Shown in pieces: positions 24,053 through 39,900 of a stretch of DNA of 64,000 nt (position 1 is its first letter; each line of letters begins with the position of its first letter). The stretch is taken from NCBI GenBank assembly GCA_022496205.1, contig WTXD01000039.1, positions 124,001-188,000 on the forward strand. The letters run 5' to 3'. Made by a program: the position numbers and the translations under genes. Source of the DNA: Gloeopeniophorella convolvens (Eukaryota; Basidiomycota; Agaricomycetes; Russulales). Below the pieces are notes generated by a model, which searched no databases, had not been told where the DNA came from, and saw only the letters and a list, made by a program, of their open reading frames with translations.

Positions 24053-25544
24053 TCAAACATAAGTGCGTCCTCCCAATAAAGGGATCCAAGAGGAGCCTTC
24101 GGGAGGTGCATCAGCGCTGGGAAAAGAGAGCAAAAGTCAGCCAAGCCTCCAGCAGGCCAACATCAAATGCTCACGTCGGTTCAATCGCTCCGCGACGAAT
24201 GTCCAATTATTCCTGGAGGAGGTTTTAACCCTGCGCTGGCAGGTGATAGACACGCGGACTCACCTCAAGTGCGCGAAGTATTGGTGCTGAGTCAGGCCGT
24301 TGAGGGTCAGACGGTCCTTATCTTCCACCCGGAGTAGCTAGAAGCGGAGGCTTAGCTCCACTCGGTAGCAGATCCCTCGAAGCAAGGTGCACATACTTGC
24401 GTGATCACGTCCCGCATGCCCTCGTCGTCTATGTCCTGCCGGACAATCGCGGGGATGTCCCAGCCCCACACTTGATTCTTCACACATAGCGGGTCAGCAG
24501 AGAAGAGGCGCTAGCAGCCCACGGCATCAGTACACCAACCTCCCCAAGCGTATAGCACACAGCAGGACGCACCTTCCCAGCAAACATCTCGTAGAGGACG
24601 ACCCCCAGCGACCACATGTCCGCCGCGCAAGTGAAACTGCCCCCCGAGTGCGCGATGAGGATCTCGGGCGCCTGGTACGCGTACGTTCCGCCTGAGCCGT
24701 AAAACGTGAACTCCTCGAGCTTCTTGCCCGCGTCTTCGCGCGGGTGAGGCATCACGGCGCCGCCAAAGTCCGCGATGGCGAGATGGCCGTCGGGCGTGAC
24801 GAGGATGTTGCTAGGCTTGAGGTCGCAATGGACAATGCGCCGGCTATACAGTTCGGACATGGCCAAGACCTGAGAGACGTCAGCAAACGCGCTTGGGCAG
24901 TGAAGGGCTGTGCGCACAAGTTCCTCAGCCCACTGGCGTAGAAGAGTCGTTGGGAGCGGAGTGCGGCCGTAGATGGCGTGACCCAGCGTGTTGGGATAGT
25001 ATTCCTACGTCACGATGTGAGCGCCAAAGCAACGCTCGGTGCAACTAGCACTCACCATAACCAGGTACAGGTTATATTCGTCCTCGAAAATACCTCTAGA
25101 CTGTGCGAGCATGATGCTATCCTTCCGCGTATTCTCGATCATAATCTGGCTCTCCATATCGCATGACTTGCGCAGCGCGGGGTTGGCGAGCAGATGCCTC
25201 TTGCTGTACACTTTGAGCGCTACGGATTTGGTGACAGACTTGCTGGCGGCGGTGGCGAGCGCAACTCGGCCGAATCCGCCCGCACCGAGGAGCCCATGAA
25301 CGTAGTACTTGCAATCCCCATCGCGGAGGATGGGACCCGCGGGTCCGAGGGGTCTTTCAATCCTATTTGGAGAGACAAGGGGCAGAGAAGGGATAGCGTG
25401 GGAGGGTGGGTAGGTGGAAGGGGTGCTGGAGATGCTATCAGGGATCGAGCCTACAGACCTGAGGTCAACGAGGGCGGGAACCGGGGAAGGAGCGGCCGGG
25501 GAAGGTTGCATATGCTGGTGACTGCAGGCCATCAAGAGCGACAT
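24053..25544 (-). CDS. Serine/threonine protein kinase, non-RD type
   Basis: A eukaryotic protein kinase. The start at 25544 (MSLLMAC) is the first true ATG in the frame. A Ser/Pro-rich N-terminal region precedes the kinase domain. Motifs: glycine loop GAGGFGRV, the ATP-anchoring Lys in VALKVYSK, the catalytic loop HCDLKPSNIL (Cys where most kinases have Arg), DFG in IADFGGAV, APE-like QAPEI, and ADMWSLGVVLYEMFAGK of subdomain IX. Later exons give NQVWGWDIPAIV and DKDRLTLNGLTQHQYFAHL of the C-lobe. Several short introns. The last exon is uncertain: simple GT-AG splicing gives a stop at 24053, while a different frame (LYWEDALMFDKPEMPFSYK, 23990-24110) looks more protein-like but cannot be joined in phase. 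It probably signals in the cytoplasm; no specific pathway is inferred. Confidence 0.8.
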
Positions 25545-26736
25545 CGGAATGATGAAGAAAACCAGGGCTTGCAGCGCGAAGATGACGATACACGCGATTA
25601 CTTGCGGGCAACTTGCACAGATTATCACAGAGAGATACTGCTGCAATGTCAGAAAGAGAGCTCCGGCCACAGAGAAGGGAGACGCACAGCAGGGACGACC
25701 CGGGATGGTTTGAGAGACAACTGACCAGACGCAAACTCCATAGCAGCGATGCAGTGGCAGATATATTGTGGACTTGGGTGATTTGTGCGCGGCTTGTGGC
25801 GGGTGGCTGAACTATGTGGAGAGATGGGTAGTGTCAGGTATCTCTTGCCCGCTCTTAAGCCCCAGCTTCATTCTTCAAAGCGCACCGCCGCTTGAACAGT
25901 GTGGCTGGTGCACGCTCAAGCGCATCGAATTTGTGGTTCGGGCAGCGACAACGTGGGCGGCGGCCAGGTTGCGACGCCACCCCGATGCAAAGAGACAAAG
26001 CGAGGTAGAGTCGGGGAACATACAGGGATCATGGCGTGGGCCACCGAGCAAGTCCACCATGCCGCGCGTGGAGGCCAGCAGTGCGCTGCGGCGTCGCGCA
26101 GAGGCAAAGCGGAAGCTGCGTGCAACCTGGAGCGACGTGAATTGGGTAGGACACCTCTGATAGTCCCATATAGCATACCGTAAAAGCAAGAAGGTCCAAG
26201 CAAGAGTCGGGAAGCGTTCAAGCGCAAGCAAGCCATGATGGCGGTGATTAAACAAGTCGCGTGCCACCGGCCACAACTGCGACGCGACCGCCAAAGTCAC
26301 GTGATGGCCACAAACCCCCGCCCTTCGCCTCTGCACGCTGGGCCGACATCATGCATCACCGTTGACGCGACTGAACTCGAGAAGAAGGACTGCCGCCGAT
26401 GATGCGACGTCGACACGCACACACCAAGGCGGACGCTGGGCCGTCGCGCGAATCACGCCGGCGTACAGATTACAATTATGATTTATAGACTGCTCCGCGA
26501 GGCTCTCTACAACATCAACAACCAATGCAAGAAGAAACAAAGTGCGGGAGAAAAAAAAAAAAGGTAAGACAGATTAGAGGGTAGAAAGCACAGACAACTG
26601 CCGCAGCAGTGATCAACACGGTACACGCGCTCTCGCAGCTGAAGCACCAGCGACGTCGAAATGAATGAAGCACGCAATGTTAAATGTAAGCATCGAAGAG
26701 GCGCCGCGGGGCGCGCGCGCGCATGGAGGCTGTCGC
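25545..26736. other. Intergenic between two minus-strand kinases
   Basis: About 1.2 kb. It holds the promoter and leader of the upstream kinase and the 3' region of the SRPK gene, including an A-rich run near 26551. No gene is supported; the frame at 25875-26336 minus has no motifs. Confidence 0.5.
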
Positions 26737-30325
<3,589 letters not shown>

Positions 30326-33044
30326 ATGGACGATGTTGGCTACGCTCCCTCGTCCACATCGTCCTCGGACAACTCGGACAGGGGCACGCAGTCAAAGTAC
30401 AGGTGTGTCTGCCTCGTGCAATCTCGTTCTCGATCGTCTTCCAACCCTTCTCCGACTAGTTCCAGCAGCCGCGTGCTCGCACACGTCCTTGCCCGCAAAG
30501 AGCGCGACTCGAAACAGATGCAGCAGCTCCTGAAACTCACGTTTACCAAGCTCGACGAAGAGTCTCAGCGTGCGACTGACGCCGAGCGCCGGGCCGCCGA
30601 GTGCCTGGTTCGCGCCCGCACCGCGATGGATGCCCGCGCACAAGCCGATGCGGACGCCGCAGCAGCCCGCGCAGAACTCGCCATGTACAAAATGCAGCTC
30701 GAGCAGGCGCAGCGTGAGATCTTCCGTGCCCAGGAGCTGCTCGATGGGCTCGAAGCACGACGCCACGACGCAGAGGAGGAGGCCGCACGCTCCCGTAGCG
30801 TGGCTCGCAAGCTCCAAGAGGAGCGTGCGGTCGAGGCCGCACGAGAACAAGGCAAGCAGCTGGGGTATCAGGAGGGCGTGCGACGGGGCGTGTTGCTCGG
30901 CCGGCAAGAGGCGGAGAATGAGCTCAGAACCCGCCGCCGCGAGGACGAATTACGCTCAAGGTCGAGACCCCGCGGGCTCCAGGACGCGCTCTTCAGCGAA
31001 GCGTCGCCCAACCCACGGCAGCAGAGTTCGTCCGACAGGTCGTCGCCAGTCGACGTGCCTCGTGGCGCTCCAGAGTTTGTTCTCCACCTTACCTTCACCC
31101 GTTCATTTACTCATCGCGTCGCGCTTAGGGCGGGGAATGGAAGGCGTCGCACCCCCGACGTGGCGCCGATGGCGCCGGCGCCTTCAGTGCCAACGCTGAC
31201 CACGCCTTTCCGCTCACCCTCGCCAGACCAGCCAACGTACGCGAACCCCACGATCCGGCGACGAATGCACACACCCGAGCCATTCCGACACGAACAGCCT
31301 GAGCCACGATACGAATCGCCCCCGCAGTCGCATTCACGCCATCGTTCGCACTCACGGTCACGCCCTTACATGCCCGCGCCTGCGCCCGAACTGGCCCATT
31401 CACGCCCGTACACGCCCAATGAAGACTCGACGCCTTCGATCATCCAGCCGATCCCTATACCAGCCTCTCCTGCAGATACATTCCCTTTGCGTGCACCCCC
31501 CAACCCACCTCACGTACGACACACGCCCGTCCAGATCCCGCCGGATAACTGGATTCCGCACGCGCAGGACGCAGCGGGTGACGGACAGCTGTCGATCTAC
31601 CTCCCGCCCCCGCACGAGCTGGCAGAGCCCCCACGCGTGCCAGACGATATGTTCGAGGTCGCAGCCAGTCCAGAGGACGCCAGCCCCGTGGGCATCCCCC
31701 CACCGCCAGACCTCTCGCCCTCTCCGGAGCCTCACGCCATCCATAGCCGTGACTACGCCTTTGAGACGCCGCCTCCGCAGGAGAACGCACCGATGCTGCA
31801 GACACCCGGACCCTCACGAACTCGCAACTACGCCTTTACGCCACCACCACCCGACCTCGGACCAGTTTTGCCAGTTCCGGGGCCGTCACGGACGCGCGAC
31901 TATGCCAATGCACCACTTCCACCCCCTCCTTCCCTCGGCGCCACTGGCGACGAACGCTCCTACGCGCCCCAAAGGATCGCGAAGAGCATGTCAAACCACT
32001 CGCGTGCTTCAACGCACCTCTCTGAGTTCGATCTTCTCGCACCTGTCGAGCAACCGCGCGCGCCGAGCAATATCGGGCCAGCGCCCGCGGAGGAAGACGA
32101 GTTGGAGTACGTCGACGTCGCGACGGAGCCAATTCCGCGCCAGCCTATCGCTCCAGAACCCAACCTGCAGCGCAGGCGCGCATACGAAGTAAGCGCGCGC
32201 TCTTGAGATCCGAGAGAGTTTTACTCATGACTGTCACAAGAAGCGGCCGATGCGAGGCCCGCCCCGCCCTCGCAACATCATTATGCCCGCACCGCTCAGC
32301 CAGGTCGCCGAGCAACTCGCGGGCCCATCCTCCTCCCAAGCCCCGCCCGCACCCCCACCACACGTCTACACCCCGGCTCCGCAGGCCCAGGACGAGGACG
32401 GGTATGCTCTGCAGGCAGAGCGCAGCCGGCCGCAACGCTCACGCACCCAGTCGAGCGGCGTCATCGGGATCTCTGTCGAGCCTCCTGTGAGCGGCTCGCT
32501 TTCTCCCCGTAGAACTCGCTGACGCGCCCCGTAGTCCCCCGAGGGCTCGCCGCCCTCGTCTGGCAACAACACCGGTCTCGTGCAGCGCGCGGACCTGCTC
32601 AGCCCGAAGCACGCCGAGCTCCCGTTGCCGATGCGCACGGTTGACGCATTCGTCGCGCGCATGCAGACCCACAACACGCACCCTATCGCACACCTGCAGC
32701 AGCCGTCGCCGCCGCAGACCCTCACTCCGCTGCCCGAGCTTGCGGACATCCCATCGAACTTTATCCCGCCCGTCGCGTCCAGCAGCTCGGACTCGCGCCG
32801 ACATCCCCACGGGCACGGGCACGGGCACCGCCGCGGCGCGCGCTACGAGGCGGCACCTGTGCCCTCAGACGTCGAGTACCCCGCATCGCCGCTCGGTGCG
32901 CTGCCGCGCAAGATGCGCGTGCACGACCCAGCGCCGGCGCCGGCGCCAGCAGGCGACACGCCGCTGTCGCCGCTCAGCACGTCGTCGGGCTTCCTCAGCT
33001 TCAAGCCACGGCTGCCGTGGCGGCGCAACACGGCCAAGCACTGA
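30326..33044 (+). CDS. Coiled-coil and proline-rich hypothetical protein
   Basis: I do not recognise a named family. The model starts at 30326 and uses GT-AG introns near 30403-30459, 31073-31128, 32190-32251 and 32487-32533, all of which restore frame. Roughly residues 50-190 form a long charged coiled coil rich in Ala, Glu, Arg and Gln (QQLLKLTFTKLDEESQRATD onward). The remainder is a disordered Pro/Ser/Arg-rich region with repeats of the pattern SRxRxYAF/YA next to PPPPDLG (31740-31960). A basic, Trp-containing C-terminus ends FKPRLPWRRNTAKH. The layout suggests a scaffold or cytoskeleton/septum-associated protein, but that is only inference. No transmembrane span. Confidence 0.75.
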
Positions 33045-33869
33045 CCGCACCTTTCGCCCCCAGTTTCTCTCTTCGCATCTCTCGCTTTGACATTCGCAGG
33101 ACGATTCTCTCCCGCCTCTCTTTCCGTCTCTTCTGCGCGTGCTGGACCTCATGCTCTTGATCGAGCCGGACTCACGCCGGACACATTCGCTTCTTCTTGA
33201 CGTGGCACGCTGAAGGCGAGGACGTCGTCGTCCCATGCTGCGCATGCACACCGTCGCGCCCCGCGCTGCCCCTTGCCTCCCACCCCGCGCATACAGGCTG
33301 TCGCGCGGATCTGGTCGAGACCACGGACCCTGTAACATTCTTGTACATGTACCACCACCACGCCATTGTTTGCATCATCCTGCCCACCCTCCTTTCTGTA
33401 GCATTCTTGGACACTATTTCGCTTTCGCCGCTTGTCGCACCCATCCGTGTTCTATAGACGTTATCTCATGTAAGCACACCATGTACCAGTACTCTAGCCA
33501 CATCATCCAGCAATCTATGTCCTTCCTGCGTGCGCACAGGCGCACAAAACTCGGATCCAACACTGCATCGCCGAAGCTGATCGAACACGCCGTTGCGGAC
33601 CCCGTCGGCGTTTGACGCACCCAGGCCCGTCTGTGCACGAGAACGGGCACCCGTCCTGGGCCATCCAGCACGGATGACGGCTGTGGCTGCGCACCAGGAT
33701 CGACCTGGGATCAACGGGGGGCGTCATGATGACGCATCCCTGCGCAAAGGAGATACGGGCGTGCGCCCGTCGTGGCCAGACCCCGCACGCACGGGCTTCC
33801 GACGTGCGATAGCAGCGATCTCCTGCGCCTTCGGGACTCCGTGTCAACGAGCACGTAGAGCAAACGCAA
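33045..33869. other. Intergenic, left flank of the transposon
   Basis: About 820 bp following the coiled-coil gene, containing its 3' untranslated region. No gene is supported. It ends at the 9-bp duplicated target site. Confidence 0.5.
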
Positions 33870-33878
33870 CCTGAATCT
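33870..33878. repeat. Left target-site duplication (CCTGAATCT)
   Basis: A direct copy of CCTGAATCT at 40885-40893. If the adjoining A is counted as target rather than terminal sequence, the duplication is 10 bp (ACCTGAATCT). It directly abuts the first base of the left terminal repeat. Confidence 0.9.
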
Positions 33879-33961
33879 TAGTCTCGGTTCCAGACGTTGC
33901 AGAGCCGATCGATCTGCTCTGCAACGTCTGGGGTATTTCGTATAGGCGACCCCCCCTCGGT
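33879..33961 (+). repeat. Left composite terminal inverted repeat with internal palindrome
   Basis: The outer block TAGTCTCGGTT (33879-33889) is followed by a perfect 16-bp inverted repeat: arms 33890-33905 and 33916-33931, 10-nt loop. The arm reads CCAGACGTTGCAGAGC. An inner block with C7 matches the right end in inverted orientation. The palindrome could extrude as a hairpin or cruciform, or present two copies of a protein-binding site. Confidence 0.9.
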
Positions 33962-34153
33962 CAATCAGTCACACCTTGTCACACACCACGTGCCATCCCA
34001 TCAACTATCACATCAGCTGTATTGTACGACTGATTGTAAGCAGAATTGAGTAATTGATTTGGCCGACTTGGTGCGATCATTGTCGTCATCACTGCAACTA
34101 CTCTCTCGCGCGCGACTCACTTCTCGCAACTCGTTCCCCGTCCCAATCACACT

Positions 34154-36864
34154 ATGACTATCCCTACCAATGAACTTTCTGAATTCTTTCGAGATTTTTT
34201 TGGGAACGAGGACGAATATGACCCAGACGAGTCAGTGGACGAAGGCTTTGAGTCCTCCGGAGACAACACAGATGGTCCGGACCTTGACAAGCAGCCGCGC
34301 AACCCCCCTCTCCAACACGCGCAGCGTCCCAATCGCACCTTGGGTCCGGAAGCATGTGACAAGGTCAAAAAGGTGCTCAACTGCATCCACTCAGTGGGAT
34401 GGGATGTTGCCAAGTTCATGAACGCGCTCTGCTGGGGGGATGCGGAGTGCACTCGTGACAGTCAAGTACGCTTTGCACGCGCTGGATTCTTCAATAGCAC
34501 AGAGTTCCCTCGGCTACTAAAGCGTTGGTGGAAGCCTCCTAGTGGAAAAAAGAACAAAAGCAAGGTCCGCATGGAGGAGTTTGCCAGGATATGCGTGAAG
34601 CAGAAGATCCGTGCGGAGATGCGGAAAGTGGCTTCAATCCTCGCAAGGCCAGATGATCCGTTGTCTTTAGAGACACTCACATCACTCAATTTTGTGGAGC
34701 TCTCGAAAGACCTTGCCAAAGCTGCTCCTGTGCTGTGGAACGTCCTTCACGAGGCAGCTTGGAGCACGTCACAGGCAAAACGGAACACCGATAAGTCACC
34801 GGACAACGTGAGTGCTTCGTTACTATTCGGATTGTGTTGCGTTGATGCTGATATAACGATTTGTGCTCTAGGTCATCATGAATGTCATTAGTATGTTGTC
34901 ATACACGCGATCCCACCACTCTTGCCGCCTTGCGGCTCTTTGGGCGATTTACCTCAAGTCATGTGGCCTTTCGTCGAGGGCATTTGATGCCGTGCATGCA
35001 ACCGGGCTCGCGATGAGCATTCGATGGACCAACGATGCATTCAAAACGATCTCGGATAGGCAGATGGAGAGTGCGGTTGTGGCAGTCAAACAGCGCACAT
35101 GGACCCTGTCGTATGACAACGTGAACATCCCGAAACGCGTATTTTCGATGAGAACAACAAACCAAAACCAGTTCTATAGCGCGTGCGCAGCTACGCTGTG
35201 GGTTCTCCCAGAATATGTCCATTTGCCTGAAGATCTGGGTCATGAGTTTCGGGTGGCGCGGAGGGAGGGAGCGACAGAGCCATTCAACATCGAGGACCTC
35301 CTAGATGGTGATGCACAAGACGCTGCGGACGCTCGTATTGCAGCAAGCGCAAAGCATCGAATTTTGCGGTTCCTACTTGACGCGCCGGCATTCGAGTCCT
35401 ATTCCCACAAAGATCACCCATCCTGTCGCCACCACCCCCACTGATCAGCTCCCGGCTGGTCCGGAACACACTACCAAGCAGTTCATGTTGTATACCGCAG
35501 ATATCGAGGAAGCAAGCTATGACGGTAATCGGCAGGCGGTGGAGGAATGGCTTCGTCAGCTGGGTCTCAGCGGAGAGAAGCTTCGCCTGGCAACCGACTT
35601 CGTCATCGCGTTTATTGGAGACCAACTCACAGTGGAGCGTCTTCGGGGTCTCATGCGGTACCGGCATAAGGACATCAATGGGTACGAACGTCTTGACTGG
35701 GTCCTTCCTGTTTTCGGTTGGCTGCACCTCCTCTTTGCGTTCGCGGCATCAATCTTGGGGCAATATGAAGGGACGTCAGCAGGATACGGCTTGCGGCGTG
35801 CATTTGACTTGCTGAAGCGCAAGGGCTTGCAGAAGACGCTCACGAAGGGCCCTTTCTGGCATCACCTCGATGAGGCACTCTGGCACATTGGTGAGGCTCA
35901 CATTCTCGCCTGTTGGACGAGAACAGCAGGCCCAAACGCTACGGATGTGTCACCACTCCTCGTAAAGTCCCCAGAGGAGCTGCTAGCAATAGCAAGCGAC
36001 ATCTACGAGCAATGCGCGTCACGTCGAGCCCTCTATCGGATGAAGAACGCACCCGCACATACCATGGATGAAGTCCGATTCCGTTCAACTATGTTTCTTA
36101 CCGACGTGCTTCCTTACTTCGACCTTCGAGAAGCCATCAAAACGGGCGATGTTGGACGCATGGAGGATCTCTTACCGATCCTCCTTTTCCGATTTGCGGG
36201 GACAAGCCACCCCAAGTACTCAATCGAAATTCTGGAGTTGATTCAAGGTCTCAAACGAGAGTGGCCACAAGAGATCAAGTGAGCAAACATCTCGCCATGC
36301 TACAAGATCAGATCTTGCTTACTAACTTCGACCCAGGGACCTTGTGCGGCGGCACTGCTGGTTGATAAACCGCTCCGGAAAGCGTGATGGGTTCTTGCCA
36401 ACAGACCAGGCCCAGGAGCAGAACATAAAAGACATCAAAGTAAGCCAATGGTTCATGCGCAGAGTGGAAACGCTGAACGACGGATTCGGCAGGTTACATA
36501 CCGGTCAATCGGGCCGGCGGCAACGCTCGAACAACTCTCAAAAATCTCACCTGGAATCCCCGTTTTCCGCGCAGTTGCTGCTCACATGAAGTCCCAGCAC
36601 ACTCTGATCCTCTCTCGTGGTACGGCACATACTGTGCCGGGAAAAGATGCAGATGTGAAGAAGATGATGGAGGTGATTCTGGACGAAGGGTGGTTCTCAC
36701 ATGAAGATGGACGCACCATTGCGCACGCGAAAGATCACGCTGACGATGCAATCAATACTGGGGTTAATTCACTTACCCAGGGCCTGATGAAAAGATGGTG
36801 GAACGGTCGGAACTTCCCGCGCGAGAGCTCTGAGCGATGGGCGGCAACACGAAATGAAGCATAG
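34154..36864 (+). CDS. DUF6589-family protein, candidate transposase of the element, with one apparent frameshift
   Basis: About 845 aa if the break is ignored. DUF6589 is a large uncharacterised family abundant in Agaricomycetes; I assign it from the pattern of family-like segments: HSVGWDVAKFMNALCW near the N-terminus, QLPAGPEHTTKQFMLYTADI, RHKDINGYERLDWVLPVFGWLHL, FWHHLDEALWHIGEA, DQAQEQNIKDIK and ISPGIPVFRAV. GT-AG introns lie at about 34808-34871, 36282-36336, 36439-36492. Between 35397 and 35400 the frame must shift by one base from DAPAFES to PTKITHPVATTP; no intron in phase could be found. This could be a mutation, a base-calling error, or a recoding site. The acidic N-terminus lies about 270 bp inside the left end. 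As the only non-helicase gene in the element it is the best transposase candidate; a DDE triad could not be assigned by eye. Confidence 0.85.
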
Positions 36865-36924
36865 TCCACAGACGAGCGCATGCTGGTTATGTTATAGATA
36901 ACTTACTGTACGGACATTAGCTAT

Positions 36925-39900
36925 CTAGAAGTGTGGCCGCTTGGGTATTCCAGCGTTGCGTGCGAGTACCGGTATCGTAGCGCGAGGAGGTGGAGCCCAC
37001 GCGGGCGGAGGCGGAAGAGCGTACATTGTCGGAGTCCTCGCGGGGGACTGTGGTGGCTGCGATGCGAAAATCATAGGCCTGGAAGAGGGCCGGGCCGGCG
37101 GAGTTTGAGTCGGCGCAAACTGCGCAGGCCAATACAGTGGCGCGGAGGGTGGCCCGGCACTTGCGGTGGGTGCAAGTAGGTGTTGGGGAGTCGGTGGTGG
37201 AGCGCGTGAGGGCGGAAATGGAGGCAGATCACCCCCGGGCGTATACTGGAGCTCATGCCCAGGAGGCTGCGAGACCGGGGTGTGGTAGTGTGATGCGCTC
37301 AGAGACTGGTGCTGCGCTGGTGTGGACAGATAATTGATGGGGGCTGCTTAACGGTTGGGCACGCATGAGGTTCGAGAATGAACTATGCAAATCGGACTGG
37401 AAACGCTCACCTTCATACATGCCTGAAGTCTGGTTAAACCCGGCGGCTTGACTCGCATTGACAGTGAGCCATGCTGGCACATCACAAAAGGCATCCTGAG
37501 AGATGTCCGTCGGCACGTCAGAGATCGCGGGTGGGGGTCCGAATTGGCTCACGCCAGCGCTGGGCCACGGCATGTCATGGAACGCATTCTGAGACATGTC
37601 CATTGGCACATCGGAGAACGCGAGCGAGGGACCGGCCTCACCCGTGCCGGGCCACTGGGACGCGTTATTGAACATGTCCTGGGCGACGTCCATCGACATG
37701 TCACGAAACGAGAGTGGGGAAGTGATGCGGGCAGGGGGCGTAAACGTAGAAGGAAGTACAGCCGGCACTGGCCCTGCGGCGTTAGCCCCTGCCTCGAGAG
37801 ACTGAGGGGTCGCGTGGGTGCCGCGGTAGGCTGGACGGGGCCGGGGGAGTTGGCGTCTTGACTGGATGGGGGTTGGCGGATCGTATTGGTGTTGGGAAAG
37901 CCCGCCGTGCGCAGGTAGCAGTGACGATGAAGCAACCTGAGAGCCGGCACTGACAGCCCCGCGGTACATAGGCCGAGGTGCAGGCCGAGGAGCGAGGGGT
38001 CTGAGCGCAGCCTGAGACCTCTGCCGCAGCCGCAGGAAACGAAGCAACAACATCAGCAAGCAAAACGCCTCGCGAGTACTAAGAATAAACATACCAGTTC
38101 CTGCAAAAAGTCAGCTTCCTTGATCAAGCGTTTCCTCTCGGCTTCCTGTTGTGCGGCCTTGCGCTTGTGTTCCGCCTTTTCTGCCTTTTCAGCGTCCTTT
38201 TGATTCTTCTTCTCCTCGCGCTCCTTTGCTTTCCTTTCATCCGATTCGCGTTTCTCTTGTTCACGGGCCTCCGCCTTGTCCTGTTTTTTTGCTTCTCGTT
38301 GCAAGCGATTGGCCTCATTTTTCTCTTCAAGACGTTGACGCTTAGCTGCCTCGTGCTTATCGGTTTCTACGGTGTGAACCTCGAGCACCTTTTTGAGGAC
38401 TTCCGCACCGTGCTTATTCAAGGCCCACCAATTGGCGGCCACGGGGCACTGTTCGGATTGCCTGACATCGTCAGGCTTCCTCCAGCGTGCGTATGTCGCA
38501 AATCCGTCCAATATGTCGTCGGACATCAAGCCTTCAGCGCCCCATGGCCGCGTTGAGTAACTTTTCAACCACGTACTTTGGCGCCATTCATTGAGGGCGT
38601 CTTTCACTGCCTCCAGCACCTCTCCTTGCCGCTTTGCGGGCCCAAGCGCCGTAACTTCGGGATCCTGGGGCTCACGCATTGCGCGTTTACCGGCAGCATT
38701 ACGAGTTTTGCTGGGAGTAGGGTGAGTGATGATGGAAAGGTTTCGGTCATGATGTGGGGTCGAAGGTCGGCTTGGAGGTGTGGGAGAATAAGAGGCGTCG
38801 AGGATAGATGCCATAGCGGCGCAGTTGTCGCAACACAGCCCAACAGGCGCTATGGTGTAAGCGGATGTCAGCACCGACTTCTGAGCACGGGAATATGCGA
38901 ACCCACGCTTCCGGGGCCCGGGATTGTTGAAGTGACTGTCTGCAACGTCGCGACGGCACCCAGTTGTCTCTATCCACTCGCGGAGACCATCTTCAATCTC
39001 CTTGCTGTAAATGACTTCACCCCCTTTGGGTGCGTTTTTCTTATTTTTCTCCTGAAAGACAGTTGGTTGAACCAGGAGGTATGCCCTCGCACGGCTGCCT
39101 CTGCCTCGTCCGGCTCGACCAGCGCGTTGCATCCACACAGAGAGTGACTTGGGCACCAAGAACTGCACAACAAACTCTACATTCGACAAGTCACATCCCT
39201 GTATATGAATCATAGGTGAGCCTACACAAGTACGCGGGTTACTGTCCCCACACACCATTCCAGCAGCCTCACTCGCAAGCAAGATGTCCAGAGCCCCACT
39301 ATTGAAGTCTTCAATCACAGTGGCTTTGCTCTCGTCCCCGCGCATTGCGTTATAGCATGCAACCCGACCCCGAAGGTGCTCCGGAAGGTGATCGCCAAAC
39401 CACCGCAACGCCTCCATCGACAAGGTGATGTCATCGAAGAATATGACACCATGCTCGAGCGTCTGTAAGGCTTCGGGGGTACTGTGATCTGGTAGGAGAA
39501 ACTTGAGCGCATCGAGGTCTGATTTTGCAGCTTTCATATGATGCACATGCCATTCAATGTTCGGGCGGTCGTTGCCTAGATTCAGGTGAAACGACGTATG
39601 TCGCTGCATATGCACTGATTTTCGGATTTCGACCAGGTCCGCTGGCGTTAGTGTTGCGGAGGTCACGAGGAATGGTATCCGATTCGAAACGATGGCACGC
39701 AACGTTCCAAGTTCACTGTATGCGCGCCGAAAGCTTTCGCCCCACTGTGTTATACAATGGGCCTCGTCTATCAAGAATGCCTTGATCCTTTGCCGTTTTG
39801 AAGGTGCCTCTAGTGCCGAGCGGAATTCAGGGTGCTTGAGGCACATCTCAGGAGAGGTGAGTATCACTTGGTACTTTCCATGCTTGAGGTCCTGGTGCGA

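Noticed and set aside
25545..25670. N-terminal membrane anchor of the kinase
   Set aside because: The hydrophobic upstream extension has no ATG and begins at a GTG; the first ATG in frame is 25544.
25875..26336. 153-codon minus-strand frame between the two kinases
   Set aside because: Random composition with no family resemblance; lies in a promoter/3' region.
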